Source: Thinopyrum elongatum
Lineage: Eukaryota; Streptophyta; Magnoliopsida; Poales; Poaceae
Direction: 5' to 3'
Length of the DNA: 64,000 bases
Assembly: GCA_011799875.1 (NCBI GenBank)
Contig: CM022301.1
Span: 322,170,929-322,234,928 of the forward strand
Notes under the pieces: model-generated
Databases searched by the model: none
What the model was told of the DNA's origin: nothing
What the model saw: only the letters and a program-made list of their open reading frames with translations
In this document: positions 21,058 to 32,199 of the stretch, in pieces
How positions within the stretch are numbered: position 1 is the first letter of the stretch
Layout of the letters: each line of letters starts with the position of its first letter
Program-made: the position numbers and the translations under genes

Positions 21058-23353
21058 GTATGCCTTTTGGTTTATGTAATGCACCTGCTACCTTTCAAAG
21101 ATGTATGAATGCTATATTCTCTGACTTTTTTGAAAAGATTGTGGAGGTATTCATGGATGATTTTTCCATTTATGGGACTTCTTTTGATGATTGCTTAAAC
21201 AACCTTGATTGATTTTTTGTAGAGATGTGAAGAAACTAATCTTGTCTTGAATTGGGAGAAGTGCCACTTTATGGTGAATGAAGGTATATATAGTCCTTGA
21301 GAACAAAATTTCTGAAAGAGGTACTGAAGTTGATAAAGCTAAAGTTGATGCAATTGAGAAAATGACATGTCCTAAAGATATCAAAGGTATAAGAAGTTTC
21401 CTTGGTCATGCTGGTTTCTATAGGAGGTTCATTAAAGACTTCTCTAAAATTTCTAGGCCTCTTACTAATCTTTTGCAAAAAGATGTGCCACTTGTTTTCG
21501 ACGATGATTGTGTAGAAGCCTTTGAAATACTTAAGAAAGCCTTAATTTCTGCACCCATTGTTCAACCACCTAATTGGAACTTACCCTTTGAAATTATGTG
21601 TGATGCTAGTGACTATGTTGTCGATGCTGTTCTAGGATAAAGAGTTGATAAGAAATTGAATGTTATTCATTGTGCTAGTAAACCTCTAGACAGTGCTCAA
21701 AGAAATTATGCTACTACTGAGAAAGAATTTTTAGCAGTTGTGTTAGCATGTGATAAATTCATATCTTATATTGTTGATTCTAAAGTAACTGTTCACACCG
21801 ATCATGCTGCTATTAAATATCTTATCGAAAAGAAAGATGCTAAACCTAGGTTGATTCGGTTGGTTCTTTTGCCATAAGAATTTGATTTGCATATTATTGA
21901 TAGGAAGGGAGTTGAGAATCCAGTAACTGATAACTGGTTTAGGATGGAAAATGTTCTTGATGACCCACTACCTATTAATGATAGTTTTCCTGATGAATTA
22001 GCTGTTATAAATGCTTCTCGTAATACTCCTTGGTATGTAGACTATGCTAATTACATTGTTGCTAAATATATACCACCTAGTTTCACATACCGACAAAAGA
22101 AAAAGTTCTTCTTTGATTTGAGACATTACTTTTGGGATGACCCACATTTATATAAAGGAGTAGATGGTGTTATTAGATGCTATGTACCTGAGCATGAACA
22201 GGAACAAATCCTACAGAAGTGTCACTCCGAGGCATACGGAGGACACCATGCTAGAGACAGAACTGCACACAAGGTATTACAGTCTGGTTTTTATTGGCCT
22301 ACTCTCTTCAAAGATGCACGTAAGTTTGTCCTTTCTTGTGATGAATGTCAAAGAATTGGTAATATTAGTAGATGTCAGGAAATGCCTATGAATTATTCAC
22401 CTTTTATTGAACCATTTGATGTTTGGGGATTTGATTATATGAGACCTTTTCCTTCCTCTAATGGGTATACACATATTTTAGTTGTTGTTGATTATGTTAC
22501 TAAGTGGGTAGAAGCTATTCTAGCTAGTAGTGCTGATCATAACACTTCTATTAAAATTCTTAAAGAGGTTATATTCCCGAGGTTTGGAGTGCCTTTTAAT
22601 GACTGATGGTGGTTCACATTTTATTCATGGTGTTTTTCGTAAACTTCTTGCTAAATATGATGTTAACCATAGAATTACATCGCCTTATCATCCTAAGTCT
22701 AGTGGACAAGTTGAATTGAGTAATAAATAAATAAAGTTAATTTTGTAAAAGACCGTTAATAGATCCAGAAAGAATTAGTCTAAGAAACTTGGTGATGCAT
22801 TGTGGGCTTACAGAACTGCTTATAAAAATCCTATGGGTATATGTCTCCATATAAAACGGTCTATGGAAAAACATGTCATTTACCTCTTGAGTTAGAACAT
22901 AAAGCTTATTGGGCAATTAAAGAACTTAATTATGATTTCAAACTGGCCGGTGAAAAGAGGTTATTTGATATTAGTTCTCTAGATGAATGGAGGACACAAG
23001 CTTATGAAAATGCCAAGTTGTTTAAAGAAAAGGTTAAAAGATGGCATGACAAAAGAATTCAAAAATGGGAATTTAAAGTGGGTAATCAAGTTCTATTGTA
23101 CAATTCTCATTTAAGATTCTTTGCATGAAAACTTCTCTCTGAATGGGAAGGACCATACATCGTCGAAGAAGTTTATCGCTCTGGAGCTATCAAGATCAAC
23201 AACGCTGAGGGAACTAATCCGAGAGTGGTTAATGGGCAAATAATCAAACATTATATCTCAGGTACGCCCATTAATGTTGAAACTAATATTATTCAAACTA
23301 TGACACCGGAAGAGCACATAGAGGAAACCTTTCGAAACACTCCAGAACCCTGA
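21058..23353 (+). pseudogene. pol remnant (RT end, RNase H, integrase) of the Athila-lineage element
   Basis: Starts inside RT with MPFGLCNAPATFQRCM, followed by VFMDDFSIYG. The FMDD box with FSIYG is typical of Athila. The RT/RNase H linker (LGHAGFYRRFIKDFSKISRP) and RNase H ([27 protein letters not shown]) follow. Integrase has its zinc finger at HSEAYGGHHARDRT ... CDECQ (about 22225-22350) and core residues in WGFDYMRPFP, TDGGSHF and SSGQVELSN. The C-terminus ends at a stop at 23351. Stops occur at 21211, 21638 and 21875, with more stops and frameshifts after 22600, so it is dead. The RT palm upstream of MPFG is absent. Confidence 0.88.
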
Positions 23354-23691
23354 AAAGGAGTAGGAACATAGTACAGTAAGTAAACCGACTCCAAAAGTTC
23401 CATAAAAGCACTTTTTGTTTGTTTTGGAATATATAAAAAATTAGGAAAATAATAAACAGTCCGAAAAGTGCACGAGGGAGCAACAAGCCTGGGGGACGCA
23501 CCCTACCCCCTAGGGCGCGCCTACCGAGCTTGTGGCTCCCCCGTGGACTTTCCCGGCTCCGTTTTTCTTCCATATTACTTGTCCTGCATGAAAAAATTCA
23601 TTATATATACTCTCGGATGTTTTGACCACCGTATCACAAGTTTCTCCTCGGTTCCTGTTTCAGGTTGTTTTTCTGACAGATCTAGATTCCC
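23354..23691 (+). other. Spacer between pol and accessory ORF
   Basis: About 340 bp, no coding sequence recognised. A pyrimidine tract ending in CAG near 23664 could be a splice acceptor for the ORF that follows, as in elements that express a spliced 3' ORF. That is inference. Confidence 0.4.
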
Positions 23692-25985
23692 ATGGCTCCC
23701 CGAAGGCTCCGTACCAAGCACCGAATCATGCAACCTTTGTCGGGCAAGTGCCCATACAACCAGGTTTATTATGAGTGGTCGTCAGGAGAGCAGGACACCG
23801 GCAACCAGTATAAAGCTGAGGAGGTCGTCGGAAGCCAGATCCAAGGAGGAGACCAGGCCATGTCTATTGGGGAACGAAGCATGGAAATAAAAAAATCCTA
23901 CGAACACCCAAGATCTATCGAGGAGAAGCATAGGAATGATAGGAGAGAGTGTGTCTACATACCCTTGTAGACCGTTAAGCGGAAGCATATATCACGCGGT
24001 TGATGTAGTCGTACTCGCCACGAACCAATCGCGATCCAAACCGATGAAGTACCGAACGGACGACGCCTCCGTGTTCAGCACACATACGACTCGGTGACGT
24101 CTCTTCCTCCTTGATCTAGCAAGCGAGGGAGGAGAAGTAGATGGGATCGCCAGCAGCACGACGGTGTGACGGTGATGGTGGTGGAGTGATTCCGGCAGGG
24201 CTACGCCGAGCACTACCGAAACAATGAAGACGGAGGAGTTACGAAGTAATAGGAGAGAGAGGGGCAAGGGCTTGTGTGTTCTTCTGGGGGTGCCCCCTCT
24301 CCTCTATATATATAGGTGGAGGGGCGTGGTGTCCAGCCCTCCAAGCCCTAGGGGCACACCAAGGGGGAGGAGTTGGACTCCTAGTCCAATTCCCTCCTTT
24401 TCCATACACAGGTGGACTTTCCACCTCTCCCAAGCCACATGGGCCTTGAGGGACTTGTGCACCTGGCCCAATAAGGCCAGGGAGCCTCCCCTCAGCTCAT
24501 GCTGACCCTTGGGACGTCATGGAACCCTTGGTGGGCTTCCGGACTCCTTCGGAAGTTTCCAGAACCTTCCGGAAGCTTCCCGGTACAATACCGAAAAAAT
24601 TGAAACTTTTTCCGGAACCCTGAAAACAACTTTCCATATATAAATATTTACCTCCGAACCATTCCGGAGCTCCTCATGACGTCCCGGATCCCATCCGGGA
24701 CTCCGAACAACATTCGGTCACCAACATGCATATCCCAATATTACTCTAGCGTCACCGAACGTTAAGCGTGCGGACCCTACGGGTTCGAGAATCATGTAGA
24801 CATGACCGAGACACCTCTCCGGTCAATAACCAATAGCGGAACCTAGATGCCCATATTGGTTCCTACATATTCCACGAAGATCTTTTATCGATTGAACCAC
24901 GATGCCAAGGATTCGGTTAACCCCGTATGCAGTATGTAATTCCCTTTGTCTGGCGATATGTTACTTGCCCGAGATTCGATCCTCAGTATCTCCATACCTA
25001 GTTCAATCTCGTTACTGACAAGTCTCGTTACTTGTTCCGTAATACAAGATCTCATGACTAAATCATTAGCCACATTGCTTGCAAGCTCTTTACGATGTTG
25101 TATTACCGAGAGGGCCCAGAGATATCTCTCCCTCACACGGAGTGACAAATCCTAGTCTCGGCCCATGCCAACCCACCAGACACCTTCGGAGATACCTGTA
25201 GAGCATCTTTATGATCAGCTAGTTACGAAGTGACGTTTGATAGCACACAAGGTATTCCTACGGTATCCGGGAGTTGCATGATCTCATGGTCTTAGGAATA
25301 GATACTTGACATGAAGAAAGCTACAGCAATAAACTCAAGTGATACGGTTGAATGATAAGCTTATGGTTGGGTCTTGTCCATCACATCATTCTCCTAATGA
25401 TGTGACCCTGTTATAAAATGACAAATCATGTCTATGGTTAGGAAACCTTAACCATCTTTGGTCACGAGCTAGTCTAGTAGAGGCTCACTAGGGACATAGC
25501 ATTTGTTTATGTATTCACACATGTATTTAAGTTTCCGGTCAATACAATTCTAGCATGAATAATAAACCTTTATCATGAACAAGGAAATATCATAACCAAT
25601 TTATTGTTGCCTCTAGGGCATATTTCCAACAATGTCTACAAGAGAGACTGCGGAAAAGGGAGACATACTGCAACCTCTTTATAATCATCTCTCCCCATCT
25701 GAAATTGATACTCTAAAGATTTTTGAAGCAATTTGTGCTCATAATACAGCTCTTACTCATGAAGTTATTTTGTTGGAAGAGCAAAATCGTGCTCTTCGGA
25801 ATATCAATGGCAACCTGGAATACTTATTAAAGCTAAAGGACAAGCCGACCAATTCATCACCACTACCACCACCGAGAAAGACATTTGAGTACACGGGTAT
25901 GGGCACCACCCTTGGCTTGTTCCAAGCTTGGGGGAGGTGCCCAGTATCGTATCACCATCACTTTTATCATTATTATCTATCTTAG
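23692..25985 (+). pseudogene. 3' accessory ORF of the Athila-lineage element, split by a solo LTR
   Basis: The left part starts MAPRRLRTKHRIMQPLSG at 23692 and runs to codon ATG TC at 23860-23864. The right part resumes at 25632 and runs to 25985. The 5-bp duplication ATGTC is shared, and dropping one copy with the LTR restores one continuous frame of about 174 codons. The C-terminal half looks like a coiled coil (HNTALTHEVILLEEQNRALR). It lies where Athila elements may carry an env-like or other third ORF. I see no signal peptide or transmembrane segment, so I would not call it env. Function unknown. Confidence 0.65.
23865..25631 (-). mobile_element. Solo LTR of a BARE/Angela-like copia element
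   Basis: A 1767-bp minus-strand LTR. Its start, read on the minus strand, is TGTTGGAAATATGCCCTAGA at 25631, the well-known start of BARE/Angela/WIS-type LTRs. Its end CGTTCCCCAATA at 23865 has CAATA where CAACA is expected, one C to T change. It is flanked by ATGTC at 23860-23864 and 25632-25636. No internal region is present, so LTR-LTR recombination removed it. A TATA-rich stretch (TATATATA) lies near 24306-24313. Confidence 0.93.
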
Positions 25986-27351
25986 TTCGATCTTTAGTTA
26001 TTTTGTGATCTAGAAGAATAAAGCTTTAGTATGATCTACTTTTGAGTGCTTGTTTTGTGATCTATCTATCCATGTAATCGAGTGTGAGAGTTATATAATA
26101 AAGAGTAGTTTGAGTTGAGTTGTTTTACTTTCTTGTTTCAACTTAGAAATAAAAAGAATAAAAAGATCATATGCTAATCCCATGGGGAGTGATGACTTCA
26201 CATAAAATAAGTATAATTGATGAAATTTGTTGAAAGTTAACAAACACATCATTGGTCATTGTTGCAATTCATGAAAAAGTAATAAAGAAAGAGAGGTCTC
26301 GCATATAAATATACTATCTTCGACATCTTTTATGATTGTGCACCCCCATTAAAATATTCTATGTCAAATAGTTGACGTTGGACAAGGAAGGACATGTAAT
26401 GAGTTATGTTTGCTTATATTCACATAGAATTTATATTGTCATGGATCCTCTAACAAGTGGTGCTTGCTCATAATCTTTTGCTAGCTAAAATTCGCACAAA
26501 GTAGAGATATTACTTGTGCATCCAAAAACCCTTAAACCCCATTTCATGTCATGAGAGTCCACTATATCTACCTATGGATTGAATAAGATCTTTCAAGTAA
26601 GTTATCATCGGTGCAAAAGCAATAAAAATTGCTCCTAAATATGTATGATCTTTTATTTTAAGGGAAAAATAAGCTTTGTACGAACTTGTGATGGTGAAGA
26701 AATAAAAGCAACAGACCGCATAATAAAGGTTGCTATCACAAGGGGCAATATAAAGTGATGTTCCTTTACATTAAGAGCTTGCACATCGAAAATAAAAAGC
26801 GCATGACAACCTCTGCTTCCCTCTGCGAAGGGCCTATCTTTTACTTTATGTATTTACTTTTATGCAAGAGTCAATAGTGTTCTTCTCTATTCCGTTTTGA
26901 TTTTCTCTCTTGGAAAGCATCTTGTGGTGGGGAAGAGATTCAGGCATATATATCCAGTTGGATTTAGGTGATCATGATTTATTATTGTTGACATTATCCT
27001 TGAGGTAAATAAGTTGGGAGGCGAAACTATAAGCCCCTATCTTTCTATGTGTTTGACTGAAACTTTTGCTCCATAAATATGTTGTGAGTGTCAGCAATCA
27101 TAGAAGGCTAAATGATAGTTGAGTATGTGAACTTGCCAAACAAAGCTCTTACATAGACTCCTTCTGACAATATGATAAAGTGCAATTGTTTCAGAGACCG
27201 GGATCATAGTTTGTTAGTTTTCAATGAAGTTTATAGTTCATATTTGTCTTGTGAATGAAATGTCACTTGTTCATGAGAAGTTTTATGATGATATATTGTT
27301 GTTATGATAATGATCATTATGCTTTCAAGTTCGTATTATGTTTTATCGACA

Positions 27352-27382
<31 letters not shown>

Positions 27383-27449
27383 ACATGTGGACATGATTAT
27401 CGATTTCGGCTTTCGCTTGAGGACAAGCGAGGTCTAAGCTTGGGGGAGT
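25986..27449 (+). other. 3' untranslated region and polypurine tract of the Athila-lineage element
   Basis: AT-rich, no coding sequence. Short blocks such as TACTTGTGCATCCAAAA and GCGAAGGGCCTA recur in reverse orientation in the gag-only element (40380-40950), which links the two elements. It ends with the purine tract AAGCTTGGGGGAG. Confidence 0.6.
27353..27380 (+). repeat. (CT)14 microsatellite
   Basis: Fourteen uninterrupted CT units, 28 bp, in the 3' untranslated region of the Athila-lineage element. Confidence 0.97.
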
Positions 27450-27727
27450 TGACACATCCATTAGCATCCTGTTTTCCTACTGTTGTTTATTATGTTTTGG
27501 GTCATTCTTTCACTTTATGATACAATTCTTATGCCTTTTCTCTCTTATTTTGCAAGTTTTACATGAAGAGGGAGATTGCTGGCAGCTGGAATTCAGGACC
27601 AGAAAGGGCTATGACAGAGATAGCTATTATGCAAAACTCCAAATGACCTGAAAATTTACGGAGAACTATTTTGGAATAAATAAAAAATATTGGCACATGA
27701 AATACAAGGAGGGGAGCCACCAGGAGG
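27450..27727 (+). repeat. 3' LTR fragment of the Athila-lineage element
   Basis: Starts TGACACATCC right after the purine tract. It contains the block CAAATGACCTGAAAATTTAC often seen in this LTR class. It is cut at 27727 where the inverted LTR block begins. Confidence 0.65.
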
Positions 27728-29869
27728 TACTACTTGTGAGCTGCGTTGGGATTTCCCCCAAGAGGAGGGGATGATGCATTACAGTGAAGATAAGTATTTC
27801 CCTCAGTTATGAAACCAAGGTTATCAATCCAGTAGGAGAACCAAGCAACACTATGTAAACAACACCTGCACACAAACAACAAATACTAGCAACCCAACGT
27901 GTAGAGGGGTTGTCGGTCCCTCAACGGTTATGAGCAAGATTAAATTGTATAGTTTTTGATAGATAGGTCTGACAAAAACACAAAATAAAAGAAATAAAAT
28001 AAAATTGCAGCAAGGTATTTTTAGATCTAAAATATGATAAAAGATAGACCCAGGGGCCATAGTTTTGACTAGAGTCTTCTCTCAAGAAAATAGCATACGG
28101 TGGGTAGACAAATTACTGTTGAGCAATTAAGAGAAAAGCAAATAATTATGACGATATCCAAGGCAATGATCAAACATATAGGCATCACGTCCAAGATTAG
28201 TAGACCGAAATGATTTTGCATCTACTACTATTAATCCACACATTGACCGCTATCCAGCATGTATCTATTGTATTAAGTTCATGGGAAAACAGAGTAATGC
28301 ATTAAGCAAGATGACATGATGCAGACAAGATAAACTCACGTATGAATAAACCCCATCTTTTTACCCTTAATAGCAATGATACATACGTGTCATGTCCCTT
28401 TCTGTCACTGGGATTGAGCACCGCAAGATCGAACCCATTACAAAGCACCTCTTCCCATGGCATGATAAATCAATCTAGTTGGCAGTACCAAACCAATAAA
28501 TCGGAGAAGAAATACGAAGCTATATTAATCATGCATAAAAGGGTTCATAGAATACTCAAATAATATTCATGGATAGATCTGATCATAAACTCGCAATTCA
28601 TCATATCTCAACAAACACACCGCAAAAAAGAATTACCTCGGATAGAACTCCAAGAACATCAAGGAGAACATTGTATTGAAGAACATCAAGAGAGAAGAAG
28701 CCATCTAGCTACTAAATATGGACCCGCAGGTATGTGGTAAACTACTCACGCATCATCGGAGGGCCAGCAAGGTTGATGAAGAACCCCTCCGTGATCTATC
28801 CCCCCTCCGGCAGAGTCACTCTGCCGGAGGGGGGATCGATCACGGAGGGGTTCTTCATCAACCTTGCTGCCCCTTCGATGACCAAAGACCTATGGGTCCA
28901 TAGTTAATAGCTAGATGGCTTCTTCTCTCTCGATGTTTCTCAATACAATGTTCTCCTTGTTGTTCTTGGAGATCTATTTGATGTAATGACTTTTTGCGAT
29001 GTGTTTGTTGAGATCCGATGAATTGTGAGTTTATGATTAGATCTATCCATGAATATTATTTGAGTTTTCTCTGAACTCTTTTATGTATGATTAATATAGC
29101 TTCGTATTTCTTCTCCGATTTATTGGTTTGGTTTGGCCAACTAGATTGATTTATCTTGCCATGGGAAGAGGTGCTTTGTAATGGGTTCGATCTTGCGATG
29201 CTCAATCCCAGTGACAAAAAGGGACATGACATGTATGTATCGTTGCTAGGTAAAAAGATGGGATTTATTCATAAATGATTATATCCTGCCTACATCATTT
29301 CATCTTGCTTAATGCATTACTCCATTTTTCCATGAACTTAATACACTAAATGCATGCTGGATAGCGGTCGATGTGTGGAGTAATAGTAGTAGATGCAGAA
29401 TCGTTTCGGTCTACTAATCTTGGACATGATGCCTATATGTTTGATCATTGCCTGGATATCGTCATAATTATTTGCTTTTCTATCAATTGCTCAATAGTAA
29501 TTTGTCTACCCACCGTATGCTATTGTCTCGAGAGAAGCCTCTAGTGAAAACTATGGCCCCCGGGTCTATATTTTATCATATTTTAGATCTAAAAATACCT
29601 TGCTGTAATTTTCTTTTATTTCTGTCACATCTATCTATCAAAAACTATACAATTTAATCTTGCTCATAACCGTTGAGGGGTTGACAACCCCTCTACGCGT
29701 TGGGTTGCAAGTATTTGTTGTTTGTGTGGAGGTGCTGTTTACATAGTGTTGCTTGGTTCTCCTACTGGATTGATATCCTTGGTTTCATAACTGAGGGAAA
29801 AGTTTATCTCTACTGTACTACATCATCCCCTCCTCTTCGAGGAAATCCCAACGGAGCTCACAAGTAGCA
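27728..29869. repeat. 2.1-kb inverted repeat of two head-to-head gypsy LTR fragments
   Basis: The left arm (27728-28816) is the 3' part of an LTR on the minus strand. The right arm (28818-29869) is the same part on the plus strand. Both outer ends are the LTR 3' terminus (CTCACAAGTAGCA or its complement). The centre at 28817 is a 17-bp perfect palindrome arm on each side (ACTCTGCCGGAGGGGGG and its complement). Homology continues outward through both arms with substitutions and small gaps. No 5-bp duplication flanks the block (GGAGG left, ATTGA right). Open frames inside it are LTR shadows. Confidence 0.85.
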
Positions 29870-30213
29870 ATTGATGACAAACTGGTTGAAGTTTTCAACG
29901 GGGATAGTAGTATGTGAAAGTTAAGGAACAAGGTGTTTGGCTTCATGAATTTTAATGGGCTCCCCAGAAGATGTGCATATAAGTAATTTGCTTTTGAATG
30001 CAAATGCACATGGCAGGTTTCACTTTATGGAGATCTCCCTCTTTATCATGAAGTCAAACCGTAGTGCATACAAAGACTACTTTGAAGATAATGAAATGCA
30101 CAACGAGAAATGGGCGTCTACAGAATGACTTCAAGCGCATAGGATTAAGTATCAAGATCGTGCAGAAACATAAAGTAGCAAATGTAGCAGACGTCAATTA
30201 GGACTTAAGTTTA
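29870..30213. other. 344-bp unidentified island between LTR blocks
   Basis: Matches no repeat elsewhere in the window that I could see, and has no long open frame. It could be a leftover of the sequence into which the flanking elements inserted, or a piece of an element lost elsewhere. Confidence 0.4.
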
Positions 30214-31614
30214 TGATGTCGCTTGAACTATGTCGGTATTTCCCCAAAGAGGAAGGGATGATGCAGTACAGCTATGGTAGGTATTTCCCTCAGTTATGAA
30301 ACCAAGGTATCAATTCAGTAGGAGAACCAAGCAACACTATATAAACGGTACGTGCACACAAAGAACAAATACTTGCAACCCGACGATTAGGAGGGGTTGT
30401 CAATCCCTCTATGGGTAATGGTGCCAGAAATTGTGAAGTTGACGGGATAAAATTTGTGTAGATTGGATAAATAGATCTTGATAAAAAGCGAAATAAAATA
30501 AATAATAAAAAGTGCAGCAAGGTATTTTTGGGTTTTTAGAATAATAGATATGAAAACAAAAGCAAATAAAAATAGATCTCAAAGAAAATATGATAAAGAA
30601 TAGACCCGGGGGCCGTAGATTTCACTAGTGGCTTCTCTCAAGAAAATACCACACGGTGGGTAAACAAACTACTGTTGGGCAATTGATAGAAGATCGAATA
30701 ATTATGACGATATCCAAGCAATGATCATTATATAGGCATCATGTCCAAGATTAGTAGACCGACTCCTGCCTGCATCTAGTACTATTACTCCACACATCGA
30801 CCGCTATCCAGCATGCATCTAGTGTATTAAGTTCATGAAAAAATGGAGTAATGCAATAAGAATGATGACATGATATAGACGAGATCTATTCACGTAGGAA
30901 TAGCCCCCATCTTGTTATCCTTAATAGCAACGATACATGTGTGTCTTGCCGCCCCTTCTGTCACTGGGAAAGAACACCGCACGATCGAACCCATCACAAA
31001 GCACCTCTTCCCATGGCAAGAAAAATCGATCTAGTTGGCCTAACTAAACCAAAGATTCGAAGAAGAAATATGAGGCTATAAGTAATCATGCATATAAGAG
31101 ATTAAAGAAAAATCAAATAACTTTCATGGATATAGATCTGATCATAAACTCAAAGTTCATCGGATCCCAACAAACACACCGCAAAAAAGAGTTACATCAA
31201 ATAGATCTCCAAGAGACCATTGTATTGAGAATCAAAAGAGAGAGGAAGCCATCTAGCTACTGCCTACGGACCCGTAGGTCTATGATGAACTACTCACGCA
31301 TCATCGGAGAGGGACCAATGAGGATGATGAACCCCTCCGTGATGGTGTCTAGATTGGATCTCGTGGTTCTGGAACTTGCGGTGGCTGGAATTGTGTTTCA
31401 CTAGTACAGCGAGGTGCTATACAAACAGTTTTTAACCCCTTTCCGCGACGGCATTTTGAATCGTCGCCTAGCGAGTGACTGCGATAGGGGGGTCCTTCCC
31501 ACACGACACAGAAACCGTCGGGGATAGGCCCTCTGGTCACACATGCTCAGCAAAATGAGGTCGTGTGCGACCGGCGAGCGATCAAATACGGTTATACAGG
31601 TCCAATCAGTTCCG

Positions 31615-31820
31615 GTCGTAAGTACATCCCACACAGTCAGTCCCAAACAAACGTTTCCGCTTGTTATGTACATTCCACACAGTCAATCCAAGGAATACGT
31701 TTCCGTTCTTATGTACATCCCACACAGTCAATCCAGGGAAAACGTTTTTGTTCGTATGTACATCCCACACGGTCAATCCAGGGAAAACGTTTCCGTTCAT
31801 ATATACATCCCACACAGTTT
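31615..31820. repeat. Left subterminal repeats of CACTA element 1
   Basis: About five copies of a 46- to 48-bp unit with core ACATCCCACACAGTCAATCC followed by AACGTTTCCGTT. Arrays like this near CACTA ends are known as binding sites for the element's accessory protein; here that is inference. Confidence 0.8.
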
Positions 31821-32199
31821 TATGTATAGCCTCGTGTGTGATAGGTGTAACTATCACACACGCTCTGCCTCGGTTAACCGTTTGCTTTTTATTCAACTAC
31901 ATCACACACGATTTGATGAAGAAAACTGTATGGCATTGGGCTATCCATCACAAGCGCTTTTACTGCTAGAACTGTTTGCAAAGTTCCATGACCCATTTAG
32001 CAGGTTTATTAGTTTATAATTAATAATTCCAGTATTACGCAAATTCACATTTCATATCGAATAGCTGTTTGCCAATTTCATATAAGGCACATAAATATAT
32101 TTTAACATCACTGTACGATAGCAACATGAAAATAGCACAGTACAACATATAGCTAGTCCACCTTCATAAGAACAATATTAGAACAATATATTCATTTCC

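Larger units (their letters stand above)
21058..27727 (+). mobile_element. Athila-lineage gypsy element, 5' part missing, 3' LTR truncated
   Basis: Holds the end of reverse transcriptase, RNase H, integrase, a 3' accessory ORF, an AT-rich 3' region, a polypurine tract (AAGCTTGGGGGAG, 27437-27448) and the first 278 bp of a 3' LTR starting TGACACATCC. That LTR start differs from the LTR at 19602-21057, so the two belong to different families. Sabrina-like by memory. A copia solo LTR is inserted at 23865-25631. The 3' LTR is cut at 27727 by the inverted LTR block. Confidence 0.8.

Noticed and set aside
24224..25155. Small open frames in the copia solo LTR
   Set aside because: Within a well-recognised BARE/Angela-type LTR; no domain and not conserved as coding.
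21058..25985. Intact env-carrying endogenous retrovirus-like element
   Set aside because: The 3' ORF shows no signal peptide, membrane segment or cleavage site, and pol is full of stops, so an env call is not supported.
27728..29869. Large palindrome as a pure assembly artefact
   Set aside because: Cannot be excluded without reads, but the arms differ by many substitutions and small gaps, which a simple collapsed or mirrored assembly would not produce.
31615..31820. CRISPR-like spaced repeats
   Set aside because: Unit and spacing are regular, but the spacers are themselves repeats and the context is the end of a CACTA transposon in a plant genome.
31606..32019. Open frames with repeated peptide YIPHSQS or CTSHTVN
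   Set aside because: They are translations of the subterminal CACTA repeats and differ by frame; the same DNA repeat explains them all.
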